Origin: RI-92 sp037384645
GTDB lineage: Bacteria; Pseudomonadota; Gammaproteobacteria; UBA6429; Thiohalophilaceae
Length of the DNA: 44,505 nucleotides
Direction of reading: 5' to 3'
Assembly: GCA_037384645.1 (NCBI GenBank)
Contig: JARRNT010000011.1
Coordinates: forward strand, 1 to 44,505
The notes under the pieces were generated by a model that had not been told where the DNA came from, did no database searches, and was given only the letters and a program-made list of their open reading frames with translations. The first letter of the stretch is position 1, and each line of letters begins with the position of its first letter. Made by a program: the position numbers and the translations under genes. Positions 24,749 to 32,273 of the stretch are shown in pieces.

Positions 24749-25066
24749 TCACCTGGGGTTGCGATAGCCATCAACTGTCGCAGCGAGGAATGCGCTGAAC
24801 AGGCCCGCAAACAGCACAAACAATCCGATAACAAGTGTGCCTGCTAGCGTATAACCTGCTTGCATCAATAATGCGCCCACTGCGCAGGTCGTCAGCGCAG
24901 CGATTCCGTTTCGTATCATATATAACGCAGCATAAGCCGATATCATTGCGCTATTAATTACTCTCTTCCCCGTATCGATATCAAGTGGGGTAAAAAATGC
25001 GAGAATTAAATTCGTGAAACTGGCATTTTCCCGTTGGTTACCGCTGAGGTTGCTTTCTCGATTCAT
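24749..25066 (-). CDS. Small membrane protein under a putative c-di-GMP riboswitch
   Basis: A 105-residue protein starting at the ATG at 25064-25066 (four codons inside a longer frame). It has a polar N-terminus, then hydrophobic segments at about 35-60 (ISAYAALYMIRNGIAALTTC) and 62-90 (GALLMQAGYTLAGTLVIGLF, then VLFAGLFSAFLA). I do not recognise the family. The long leader contains a GEMM-I-like sequence, which suggests that the second messenger controls it. It lies between the cyd operon and an SQR-like gene. Confidence 0.5.
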   Translation of the reverse strand: MNRESNLSGNQRENASFTNLILAFFTPLDIDTGKRVINSAMISAYAALYMIRNGIAALTTCAVGALLMQAGYTLAGTLVIGLFVLFAGLFSAFLAATVDGYRNPR

Positions 25067-25149
25067 GTTATATCCCAATAAATACCCGTTCAGGCAGACA
25101 AATTACGAAGTCGTGGGAATTAACGGGGGGCAGGAAGGTTTATCTATCT

Positions 25150-25236
25150 CTGGGAACTCTGCTGTCACAGCGTCGTTAAGACCCGTTAGACCGGTAGCTT
25201 TGCGTCCCAATCTTTTGGCTGGTTTGCCTCTGTTTT
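25150..25236 (-). ncRNA. GEMM-I (cyclic di-GMP-I) riboswitch candidate
   Basis: Read on the minus strand, GGCAAACC (25221-25228) is followed by a short AAAA-looped stem, then GGGACGCAAAGC (25197-25208), TACCGGTCTA (25187-25196) and, further on, GACAGCAGAGTT. These are the conserved blocks of the GEMM-I riboswitch in order: the GGCAAACC strand, the GGGACGCAAAGC segment with the ligand-contacting A, and the ACCGGTCTA strand. The first hairpin has one mismatch and the last block is less conserved, so it may be divergent. It lies about 85 bases before the start of the membrane protein gene. I see no other feature in 25237-25445. Confidence 0.6.
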
Positions 25237-25445
25237 TAATGATTACGTTATTGGTTATAGGCAGAAAAACTTTAGGGATATACTTTTGCGCGTGAGGCCA
25301 GCGGGTACATGGATTGTTTGCTACAAGCAGACGAAAGGCCAAATTTAGTCTTTCGGTTTAGTCTGGTAGTCGCTGTGCTTGATAATTCGCTTAGCTGCGC
25401 TCAGGCCAGGCTTCTCGGGCATACTCGGTGGAGAGATTAGGTAGC

Positions 25446-26585
25446 TTACCGCAAACCCCTCAGGTACATCTTTTCGAATACGCGTTTGGCCCAGTGCAGG
25501 AGACGCAGGGGCGGCAAGACCAGGCTGCGACGCTCGTTGCGGAAGACCAGCATGCCGCGGTTGAAAGAGTCGACGATGCAGATGAGTTCCGGCGTAAACC
25601 GGGCCTGCGGTGTGCGTCCCTGAAATTCCGCCACGATGTTTTTTACTGCCGCCCTGGCCTGCAGGTCCGCCAGGTGTGCCTGCTTGGGCATCCAGTCCGG
25701 CCCGGGGTAGCTGCCGGCATCACCGGCGACGTACACCGACTGGGCGTCCTGCACGCGACAATAGGTATCGGCCCTGAAAAAACCGCCTTCTGACAGAGGC
25801 AGTCCCGAATTCGCGGCCCAGTCCGGGCCGGTCATGCCGGGCATGAATAATATGAGATCGGCAGATATTTTACCCTTGTCAGTCACAACGCCGTCGGCCT
25901 CGAAGCGCTGGGGTTTCTCGCCCAGCCGGGTGACGATTTTGCGCCGCGCCATTTCCCGCAGCATGCCCGTGACTGCCCTGGGGCCCAGACGCTTGCCCGG
26001 TTCAGTGGCCGCATTGAAGAACACCAGTTCGATATCGGAACGACGTCCCTGTTGGCGCAACCAGCTATCGATCCCGAACAGCATCTCGAACATCGGGCCA
26101 CCGCGCATGGCGGCGGGCTCCTTGGGATTGGTGCCAAAACCGACGGCAATGGTCCCGCGCGTCATGCCATTCAGCCGTGTCCGCATGGCCTGTGCCGCGC
26201 TAATGCCTTCGCACACCGTCAGGCTGTGTTCGATGCCAGGAAGTTTCCTGATAAAACGACCACCGCTGGCAATCAGCAGGGCATCATTGCTCACCTCACC
26301 ATTGTCGGTCAGGACCCGGCGTCCGCCATCGGCCAGCCCGGTCGCCCGGCCGGCGTGGAAGCTCAGCTGATGCCGTCGCAAGAATGGCGCCAGGTCGAAG
26401 CGCAGGTCGTCACCGCTACGCAGGCCGGTGGGGACCCAGATGAGGCTCGGGTAGTAGACAAATTCGGGCGCAGGGGCGATCAGCGTGATCTCTGCCGCCG
26501 GCAGTTGTTGACGCATGGCCCTGGCCGCCGTGAGTGCAGCGAAACCGGCGCCGATGATGCTAATGTGTTGTGACGATGTATTCAT
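25446..26585 (-). CDS. SQR/FCSD-like FAD-dependent oxidoreductase
   Basis: A 379-residue flavoprotein. It has the N-terminal FAD dinucleotide motif GAGFAALTAARAM (13-25), the second FAD block YVAGDAGSY (285-293), and a C-terminal amphipathic tail LRLLHWAKRVFEKMYLRG that fits membrane attachment as in sulfide:quinone oxidoreductases. Cys125 and Cys336 stand where SQR has two of its three catalytic cysteines. The middle one (a Cys in the GxxxFGPxxE segment) is replaced by GTNPKEPAAM, without Cys. The third local cysteine, Cys276, is not at that position. It may be a divergent SQR-like protein rather than a standard one. Confidence 0.75.
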   Translation of the reverse strand: MNTSSQHISIIGAGFAALTAARAMRQQLPAAEITLIAPAPEFVYYPSLIWVPTGLRSGDDLRFDLAPFLRRHQLSFHAGRATGLADGGRRVLTDNGEVSNDALLIASGGRFIRKLPGIEHSLTVCEGISAAQAMRTRLNGMTRGTIAVGFGTNPKEPAAMRGGPMFEMLFGIDSWLRQQGRRSDIELVFFNAATEPGKRLGPRAVTGMLREMARRKIVTRLGEKPQRFEADGVVTDKGKISADLILFMPGMTGPDWAANSGLPLSEGGFFRADTYCRVQDAQSVYVAGDAGSYPGPDWMPKQAHLADLQARAAVKNIVAEFQGRTPQARFTPELICIVDSFNRGMLVFRNERRSLVLPPLRLLHWAKRVFEKMYLRGLR

Positions 26586-26766
26586 TGATTATCCCAAAGT
26601 TAGTATATCGCGTCCTGGCCGATTCCCCTGACTCACGCAATGCATTCGACAGGCAGCGGGGACGGAATAGACGCACGCTTTATCGCAAATCACAGCACAC
26701 AGAGAGAGAATCATAATTACACTTTTATTATGCGTATTTTTACAGCCTGGAACCACTATAGATACG

Positions 26767-26787
26767 TATAATTTGTATCATTATAAT
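26767..26787 (+). promoter_or_regulatory. Likely -10 elements upstream of uvrY
   Basis: Two perfect TATAAT hexamers stand at 26767-26772 and 26782-26787, about 45-60 bases before the uvrY start. No matching -35 is evident. The 240-base gap between the divergent SQR-like and uvrY genes is AT-rich here. Confidence 0.4.
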
Positions 26788-26829
26788 AAATTGAAGTTAT
26801 TATCCTGATAATTAAGAGTACCCACCAGT

Positions 26830-27474
26830 ATGACTACAGTACTGCTTGCCGACGACCATGATCTAGTCCGCACTGGCTTGCGTCGCTTACTCGAAGACGT
26901 TAAGGAAATAGAGGTGGTGGCCGAGGCGACGTCGGGGGAAGAGGCGATACGTTTCTGCCGCGAACTGTCGCCCCAGGTCGTGTTGATGGATCTCAATATG
27001 CCGGGTATGGGTGGGCTGGAGGCGACCCGAAAAATTCTCCAGCACAACGATACGATTAAAGTGATCGTCGTGACCATGAATGAAGATGAGGTCCTGGCAC
27101 AATCACTGCTCAAGGCGGGAGCGGCCGGGTATTTGACCAAAGGCTGTCGGATCAATGAAATCGTGCATGCGATCAAGGAGGTCGTTTCGCATCGCCATTA
27201 CATCACGCCACAGATTGCTACCCAGCTGGCGCTTGCCGGGACCCGGACCGAACCGGAACAATCGCCTTTCCATGACCTGTCGGAGCGTGAGCTGCAAGTC
27301 ATGTTGCTGACCCTGGAAGGGCGTAAAACCCAGGAGATTTCCGACAGCCTGTGTCTCAGCCCCAAGACCATCAGTACCTACCGCCATCGCCTGTTCAGTA
27401 AACTGGGTATTCAGACCGACGTCGAGCTTGCCCGTCTTGCCATGAAACATGGTTTGACACAAGACGCGCAATAA
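26830..27474 (+). CDS. uvrY: UvrY/GacA-type response regulator
   Basis: A 214-residue NarL/FixJ-family regulator. The receiver domain has acidic pocket residues Asp8-Asp9, the phosphorylation site Asp54 (VLMDLNMPGM) and the conserved Lys near 104. A LuxR-type helix-turn-helix covers about 145-205 (LSERELQVMLLTLEGRKTQE). The neighbourhood, followed by uvrC and pgsA, is the uvrY/gacA locus of gammaproteobacteria. In that group the protein with sensor BarA/GacS controls carbon storage through Csr/Rsm RNAs. No sensor is nearby. Confidence 0.9.
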   Translation: MTTVLLADDHDLVRTGLRRLLEDVKEIEVVAEATSGEEAIRFCRELSPQVVLMDLNMPGMGGLEATRKILQHNDTIKVIVVTMNEDEVLAQSLLKAGAAGYLTKGCRINEIVHAIKEVVSHRHYITPQIATQLALAGTRTEPEQSPFHDLSERELQVMLLTLEGRKTQEISDSLCLSPKTISTYRHRLFSKLGIQTDVELARLAMKHGLTQDAQ

Positions 27475-27494
27475 GTGGTAATGTCGCCCCCCAG

Positions 27495-28139
27495 ATGAAC
27501 AAAGCCATATTCAACCCTCAATGCGTGCAGTGCCCGCGGCTGAGCAAATTCCTCAAGCAGGTCAAACACGACTATCCTGACTACCATGCCAGGCCCGTTG
27601 CCCCCTTTGGCGTGGCCAACCCGAAATTACTGATTGTCGGGCTGGCGCCGGGCATGCACGGGGCGAATGCAACCGGACGTCCGTTTACCGGGGATTATGC
27701 CGGCATACTATTATATGAAACCCTGTATAAGTACGGATTCAGCAACAAGCCGGAAGCGGTAGCGCTGGACGACGGCCTAAAACTCAAGCAATGTCGCATC
27801 ACCAACGCGGTGAAATGCCTGCCACCGGAAAACAAACCGACTACCCAGGAAATCAATACCTGCAATCATTATCTGGCCCAGGAACTCAAACTCATGAAGG
27901 CGGGGAGCAGTATTCTGGTGCTGGGAAATATTGCACACCAGGCGGTATTGAAAGCCATGGAACTCAAACGCAAGGACTATCCCTTTTCCCACGGCGCCCA
28001 TTTTCTGCTGCCGGGCAACTTGCATTTGTATTCGTCCTATCATTGCAGCCGTTATAATACCCAGACCAAACGCCTGACCACCGGCATGTTCCACGACGTG
28101 TTCCGTAAAATTCGTAAACGACTGGACTCCAACGCCTAG
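27495..28139 (+). CDS. Family 5 uracil-DNA glycosylase
   Basis: A 214-residue uracil-DNA glycosylase superfamily protein. Motif A is GLAPGMHGANATGRPFTGD (49-67) and lacks the polar catalytic residue of families 1 and 4, the mark of the UdgB (family 5) group. Four Cys (10, 13, 108, 123) fit the Fe-S cluster of families 4 and 5. HCSRYNTQT near the end is motif B. It removes uracil and related bases from DNA. It sits between uvrY and uvrC, 20 bases after the former and 8 before the latter, and is absent from the E. coli version of this operon. Confidence 0.82.
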   Translation: MNKAIFNPQCVQCPRLSKFLKQVKHDYPDYHARPVAPFGVANPKLLIVGLAPGMHGANATGRPFTGDYAGILLYETLYKYGFSNKPEAVALDDGLKLKQCRITNAVKCLPPENKPTTQEINTCNHYLAQELKLMKAGSSILVLGNIAHQAVLKAMELKRKDYPFSHGAHFLLPGNLHLYSSYHCSRYNTQTKRLTTGMFHDVFRKIRKRLDSNA

Positions 28140-28147
28140 CCAGAACA

Positions 28148-29995
28148 ATGCAATCTGCCGAGATTGACAACCTGCTAAAAACCCTGCCAGGTCAACCCGG
28201 CGTTTACAAAATGCTGGATGCGGAAGGCAAGGTCATCTATGTCGGCAAGGCGGCCAACCTGAAAAAGCGGGTCAGCAGCTATTTTCAAAAAGCACATCCG
28301 GATCCGAAAACGGTCGCACTGGTTTCTCATATCCAGAACATTGAAACCATTATCACCCATACCGAGAGCGAGGCCCTGCTGCTTGAAAACAACCTGATTA
28401 AATCGCTCAAACCCCGCTACAACATTCTCTATCGCGATGACAAGAGTTACCCGTATATCTACGTTTCCACGGAACAGCTATTTCCCCGCTTAAGCTTTCA
28501 TCGTGGCGCACAACACGGCAAGGGCCGGTATTTTGGTCCTTACCCCAGCGCCGGTGCAGTACGTGAAACACTGGCGCTCTTGCAAAAGCTGTTTCCCGTG
28601 CGCCAGTGCAAGGACAGCTTTTACAAAAACCGTTCGCGTCCCTGTCTGCAATACCAGATAAAACGCTGTACCGCACCTTGCGTGGGTTATGTCTCACAGG
28701 AGGATTACGCCGAAGATGTACGCCATGCCATCATGTTTCTGGAAGGCAAAAGCAACCAGGTAGTTGATGAACTCGCGACGCAGATGGAACAGGCTGCGCT
28801 TGAACTGGCTTATGAAAGGGCTGCCATGTTACGTGACCAGATCAGCAGCCTGCGTCGGGTCCAGGAGAAACAATACATCAGCCGCCAGGGCGGCAATTAC
28901 GACATCATTGCCGCAGCAGTGGAATCCGGGCTTGGCTGTGTCCAGGTGTTTACCATACGTAATGGCCGTAATCTGGGCAATAAATCCTATTTTCCCAAAC
29001 AGGCGAGCGCACAGACGGCCGCGGCGTTGCTGGATGCCTTTATTCCGCAATACTATCTGCGCAGCCAGTCCCATGCCGGACGCGAAATCCCGGCCAATAT
29101 CCTGATTAGCGAACAACTCGCTGACGTGGAAATTCTCACTGAAGCCCTGAGTACCCAGGCCGGCCGGCGCATTCAGTTACAACACAATGTCCGGGGTGAA
29201 CGGGTAAAATGGCTGGAAATGGCCAGACAAAATGCCGCGCATGCCATCAAGATTCGTGTTTCCACCCATGCCACCACGCAACAGCGTTTCGAGGCCCTGC
29301 AGGAAGCACTGCAACTGGACGAGCTGCCGCAGCGCATTGAATGTTTCGATATCAGCCATACCCAGGGCGAGCGCACAGTCGCATCCTGCGTGGTGTTTGA
29401 CCAAACCGGCGCCGTTAAATCCGATTATCGCCGCTACAACATTGACGGAATTACCGGTGGCGATGACTATGCCGCAATGCGCCAGGCCGTGTTTCGTCGT
29501 TACCAGAAGCTGCAGGCAGGCGAGGGCAACATGCCGGACATCCTGTTTATTGACGGTGGTAAAGGTCAGGTCAATCAGGCCAAGGAGGTCTTCGATGAGC
29601 TGCAAATTGCCGATGTGATGATTATCGGCGTGGCCAAGGGACCGACTCGCAAGGCCGGACTGGAAACACTGCTGGTGTCGGCTTGCTTGTCCGATAAAGA
29701 TCAGGCGTTTATACTGCCAGCAGACTCAGCCGCGCTGCATCTGATACAGCAAATACGCGATGAAGCCCATCGCTTTGCCATCACCGGTCACCGGCAACGA
29801 CGTAATAAGGCGCGAACGCGATCTGTGCTGGAAGAGATCGATGGCCTGGGACCCAAACGGCGTCAACAGTTGTTGCGTCAGTTTGGCGGAATGCAGGAAG
29901 TGGCGCGGGCGGGCGTGGATGACCTGGCGAGCGTCCCTGGTATCAGTCGCATGCTGGCGCAAAAGATCTATGATGCCTTTCATATGAATAACTAA
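28148..29995 (+). CDS. uvrC: UvrC, excinuclease ABC subunit C
   Basis: A 615-residue endonuclease of nucleotide excision repair that cuts on both sides of a lesion in the UvrB-DNA complex. The N-terminal GIY-YIG domain covers about 12-95 (GQPGVYKMLDAEGKVIYVGK). The Cys-rich region follows (about 150-180), the UVR domain sits around 205-235, and the RNase H-like 5' nuclease domain starts near 390 (ECFDISHTQGE). The helix-hairpin-helix pair is at the end (IDGLGPKRRQQLLRQFGG and ASVPGISRMLAQKIY). Length is normal. pgsA follows by 12 bases. Confidence 0.96.
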   Translation: MQSAEIDNLLKTLPGQPGVYKMLDAEGKVIYVGKAANLKKRVSSYFQKAHPDPKTVALVSHIQNIETIITHTESEALLLENNLIKSLKPRYNILYRDDKSYPYIYVSTEQLFPRLSFHRGAQHGKGRYFGPYPSAGAVRETLALLQKLFPVRQCKDSFYKNRSRPCLQYQIKRCTAPCVGYVSQEDYAEDVRHAIMFLEGKSNQVVDELATQMEQAALELAYERAAMLRDQISSLRRVQEKQYISRQGGNYDIIAAAVESGLGCVQVFTIRNGRNLGNKSYFPKQASAQTAAALLDAFIPQYYLRSQSHAGREIPANILISEQLADVEILTEALSTQAGRRIQLQHNVRGERVKWLEMARQNAAHAIKIRVSTHATTQQRFEALQEALQLDELPQRIECFDISHTQGERTVASCVVFDQTGAVKSDYRRYNIDGITGGDDYAAMRQAVFRRYQKLQAGEGNMPDILFIDGGKGQVNQAKEVFDELQIADVMIIGVAKGPTRKAGLETLLVSACLSDKDQAFILPADSAALHLIQQIRDEAHRFAITGHRQRRNKARTRSVLEEIDGLGPKRRQQLLRQFGGMQEVARAGVDDLASVPGISRMLAQKIYDAFHMNN

Positions 29996-30007
29996 ACAGG
30001 ATTTGCC

Positions 30008-30601
30008 ATGCTCGGTATTCCCCTCAACGTCCCGAACACGATTACCCTGTTTCGCATCGTCCTGATCCCGATATTCATTTTTGCGTTTTTCCTGCCCGAT
30101 TTCTCCTGGAAGCATTTGTTACTGACGGCCTTGTTCTTTGTTGCCGGTATCAGTGACTGGTTCGATGGTTACCTGGCCCGTGCCCTGAAGCAGCAATCCG
30201 CCTTTGGCGCCTTTCTGGACCCGGTCGCCGACAAGCTCATGGTCGCCACGGCCATGGCCTTGCTTGTCAGCAGGCACCCGGGTGCCCTGATGGCCCTGCC
30301 TGCCGTGGTAATTATCGGCCGCGAAATCGCGGTCTCTGCACTGCGCGAATGGATGGCCAAGCTCGGGGAAACCACCAAGGTCAAGGTTAGTTACATCGGC
30401 AAGGTCAAAACCTTCACCCAGCTCTGGGCCATCGGCTTTCTGCTGTATCAGCAGCCAATTGGGCATTTTCAACCCATGATCGTGGGCTATATCCTGTTAT
30501 ACGTGGCCGCCATCCTGACCCTGTGGTCAATGTTTGTCTATCTGAGTGCGGCCTGGCCCAGCCTGACCCGCCCAGACCAGATCAATAAGAAAGAAACGTG
30601 A
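30008..30601 (+). CDS. pgsA: PgsA, phosphatidylglycerophosphate synthase
   Basis: A 197-residue CDP-alcohol phosphatidyltransferase with about five membrane helices. It makes phosphatidylglycerol phosphate from CDP-diacylglycerol and glycerol-3-phosphate. The catalytic motif D-x2-DG-x2-AR-x8-G-x3-D-x3-D is complete at 50-75 (DWFDGYLARAL ... GAFLDPVAD). It follows uvrC in the order seen in E. coli, with the tRNA cluster just downstream. Confidence 0.94.
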   Translation: MLGIPLNVPNTITLFRIVLIPIFIFAFFLPDFSWKHLLLTALFFVAGISDWFDGYLARALKQQSAFGAFLDPVADKLMVATAMALLVSRHPGALMALPAVVIIGREIAVSALREWMAKLGETTKVKVSYIGKVKTFTQLWAIGFLLYQQPIGHFQPMIVGYILLYVAAILTLWSMFVYLSAAWPSLTRPDQINKKET

Positions 30602-30608
30602 CAAGCGC

Positions 30609-30636
30609 TTGACACCCCTTATTTGGTGACTAAAAT
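30609..30636 (+). promoter_or_regulatory. Consensus promoter of the tRNA cluster
   Basis: TTGACA at 30609-30614 and TAAAAT at 30631-30636 are separated by 16 bases. The -10 ends 11 bases before the tRNA-Gly gene. It overlaps nothing else and is a near-consensus sigma-70 promoter, fitting stable RNA genes. Confidence 0.75.
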
Positions 30637-30647
30637 ACGCCTTCCAC

Positions 30648-30723
<76 letters not shown>

Positions 30724-30731
30724 GAACAGGA

Positions 30732-30763
30732 CCTCGGTTGGTCATTCCGACCGAGGTTTTTTT
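30732..30763 (+). terminator. Rho-independent terminator after tRNA-Gly
   Basis: A 10-bp stem, CCTCGGTTGG pairing with CCGACCGAGG across TCATT with one G-U pair, is followed by seven T. It separates tRNA-Gly from tRNA-Cys, so downstream tRNAs need readthrough or another promoter. Confidence 0.85.
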
Positions 30764-30789
30764 ATAATAGGCAGTACATTTTAACCCGT

Positions 30790-30863
30790 GGCCGGGTAGC
30801 AAAGCGGTTATGCACTGGATTGCAAATCCATGTAGGTCGGTTCGACTCCGGCCCCGGCCTCCA
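30790..30863 (+). tRNA. tRNA-Cys (anticodon GCA)
   Basis: A 74-nt tRNA with an encoded CCA. GGCCGGG pairs with CCCGGCC, the anticodon loop is TTGCAAA and the T loop is TTCGACT. It corresponds to E. coli cysT by order and sequence. A hairpin with one bulge (30867-30893) follows without a T-run. Confidence 0.96.
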
Positions 30864-30958
30864 AATTTGGCCTTCAGTGAGTTACTCTGAGGCCAGATAC
30901 ATAGACTGCGGTCTAGTCATCCTGCCCGGGTGGCGAAATTGGTAGACGCAAGGGACTT

Positions 30959-31658
30959 AAATTTTGAGCACCCGGTTTGGAAACGGCCGGTGTGAATGGC
31001 GTCAAATTCGGGGAAACCTCAGCACGTAGGGGTGGTGGCAATCCCGAGCTAAGCCCTGGCTCTATTTTTACTCCTGTAAGTAGGAGTTAAGGCATGGCAA
31101 TTCGGACATAAGAGACGAAGGTTTTTCAGCCGGTTGTCCTTATTGTTTCCGTTAATATGGTCAAGTTCGAGTGGAATAGGTAGATCAAGCCACGTTCTAT
31201 TCTTGCAAGAACTGCATTGGTGCTCAAAAACACCTTCTTTTAACAATCGGTTTTTGAGCTTATGTGATTGAATCGGAAGTTCATTTTTCAGGTACGTTTC
31301 GGTTTGAACACGTGAAGGCAAAGATTTGCCCTTGTTCCAGGCTTGACCAGTAAAGTGTGATGTATCGAGATTGAAATGCTTAATCGCTTTACGTAGCACT
31401 TCATAGTTACCGCCATACGCCGCGACATTGAGCAATTGTAATACCTGTCGCAGGGAAGTAGCTGATTTAACGGCTTCTTTCAGTTGTTGTTCAGTGTATT
31501 TGTATAGCTTCATGGCGCAATAGAGTCATGGAAAGTGTAGAGACTTGACGGCGCCTGCCTAAATTCTCGTCTGTTTAACAGGCTAGAATATGGTAAAGGG
31601 AAAGTCCAGACCCCAAAAGCGTTTTAAGTGAGTTGCAGCGAAAGCTGTAGTGGGTAAG
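30959..31658 (+). ncRNA. Group I intron of the tRNA-Leu(UAA) type
   Basis: A 700-nt intron starting AAATTTTGAGC and ending GTAAG with a terminal G. Core blocks match the cyanobacterial and plastid tRNA-Leu intron: TTCGGGGAAACC (31007-31018), GGCAATCCCGAGC, GTAGAGACTTGACG (31537-31550) and AAAGTCC (31601-31607). CGTCAA (31000-31005) pairs with TTGACG (31545-31550) as P3, GACT with AGTC as P7, TCGGG with CCCGA as P4. TGCAGC-GAAA-GCTGTA (31634-31649) forms a GAAA-capped P9. An HNH gene on the opposite strand fills a loop between P6-like arms. The intron should self-splice with guanosine. Confidence 0.92.
31049..31513 (-). CDS. HNH homing endonuclease, antisense within the intron
   Basis: A 154-residue HNH nuclease. 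Zinc cysteines are at 100, 103, 136 and 139 (CSSC and CPNCH), with the catalytic His119 in LDHINGNNKDN. The N-terminal part (HFTGQAWNKGKS near 53-64) is typical of phage-type HNH proteins. It probably makes a site-specific cut in intronless alleles and so spreads the intron. It is read opposite to the tRNA. Its last nine codons overlap conserved intron sequence, and no clear ribosome binding site precedes the ATG. Confidence 0.85.
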   Translation of the reverse strand: MKLYKYTEQQLKEAVKSATSLRQVLQLLNVAAYGGNYEVLRKAIKHFNLDTSHFTGQAWNKGKSLPSRVQTETYLKNELPIQSHKLKNRLLKEGVFEHQCSSCKNRTWLDLPIPLELDHINGNNKDNRLKNLRLLCPNCHALTPTYRSKNRARA

Positions 31659-31690
31659 AAAATCCCTCGGCTGGAAACGGCCGTGCCGGT

Positions 31691-31965
31691 TCGATTCCGG
31701 CCCCGGGCACCAACTTCTCCCTGCATATTTACCAGAGATTCAAAAACTGGATATGCCCATCCGGCACGGTACCCGTGCTGGTTAATTCGCGCCGGTTGCT
31801 CCCGGCTTGGCCCAGGCCAGTCTCTCGACCGCTGGTCTCACCTTCTCCCTGCCTCCCGCGACACTAATACATCCTGTATGTCGTCCCTGGCGCGAACCCT
31901 GCGGGCGCGCTTTGTGCGTCCAGTTTCGTTCCCGACGAAACTGTCGATTCCTGCCCCGGGCACCA
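31691..31965 (+). repeat. Direct repeat of the tRNA-Leu 3' end
   Basis: The last 22 bases of the tRNA gene (31691-31712, TCGATTCCGGCCCCGGGCAC and then CA) recur at 31944-31965 with one difference (G to T at the ninth base). The copies are 253 bp apart. The space between contains hairpins and short repeats (for example CTTCTCCCTGC twice) but no gene. CAGTTTCGT pairs with ACGAAACTG just before the second copy (31921-31943). It could be a scar of an element inserted at the tRNA, or a tRNA-derived repeat. Confidence 0.7.
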
Positions 31966-32273
31966 TTAGATCACCTCAGAATTGAGCTGCAGACTGGAAT
32001 TTTAAGTCCAAACGGCCCCGTGCAACATCTTCCGGCCATCCCCTTGAATCGGCCTTCAATCAGCATATTAATATTAAGGTTTATTCTCTGTGTCCCGTCA
32101 CGATTTTATCGTAATCTCTGTTAAAACAACGAGTTACATCCTGTCCTAAAGATGTCATTGGTCTTATATAAACTCAAATCTGCGATGTTAGAATGTTAAC
32201 TAAATCAAATCGTTAGTGACGCTTGTCACTACTAAGCGTTATCATATGCATTCGTTTTACCCAGGTCCGTGCC
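31966..32273. other. Intergenic region before the ExeA-like gene
   Basis: About 300 AT-rich bases without a gene on either strand. An inverted repeat (TTAGTGAC-GCTT-GTCACT) lies at 32212-32229, about 45-60 bases before the next start, and could be an operator. No promoter hexamers stand out. Confidence 0.5.

Larger units (their letters stand above)
30924..31712 (+). tRNA. tRNA-Leu (anticodon UAA), split by a group I intron
   Basis: Exon 1 is 30924-30958 and ends GGGACTT. Exon 2 is 31659-31712 and begins AAAATCCC. Joined they form a normal class II tRNA: GCCCGGG pairs with CCCGGGC, the anticodon stem is GGGA/TCCC with loop CTTAAAA, the variable arm is CTCGGCTGGAAACGGCCGTG (approximately), and CCA is encoded. 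The break lies after U34, between the first and second anticodon bases. In E. coli the matching gene is leuZ and has no intron. Correct splicing is required to make the only tRNA of this anticodon seen in the window. Confidence 0.95.

Noticed and set aside
30924..31712. Idea that tRNA-Leu is a pseudogene disrupted by an insertion
   Set aside because: The exons join to a complete tRNA and the insert has group I core pairings with the expected terminal G, so it is an intron rather than damage.
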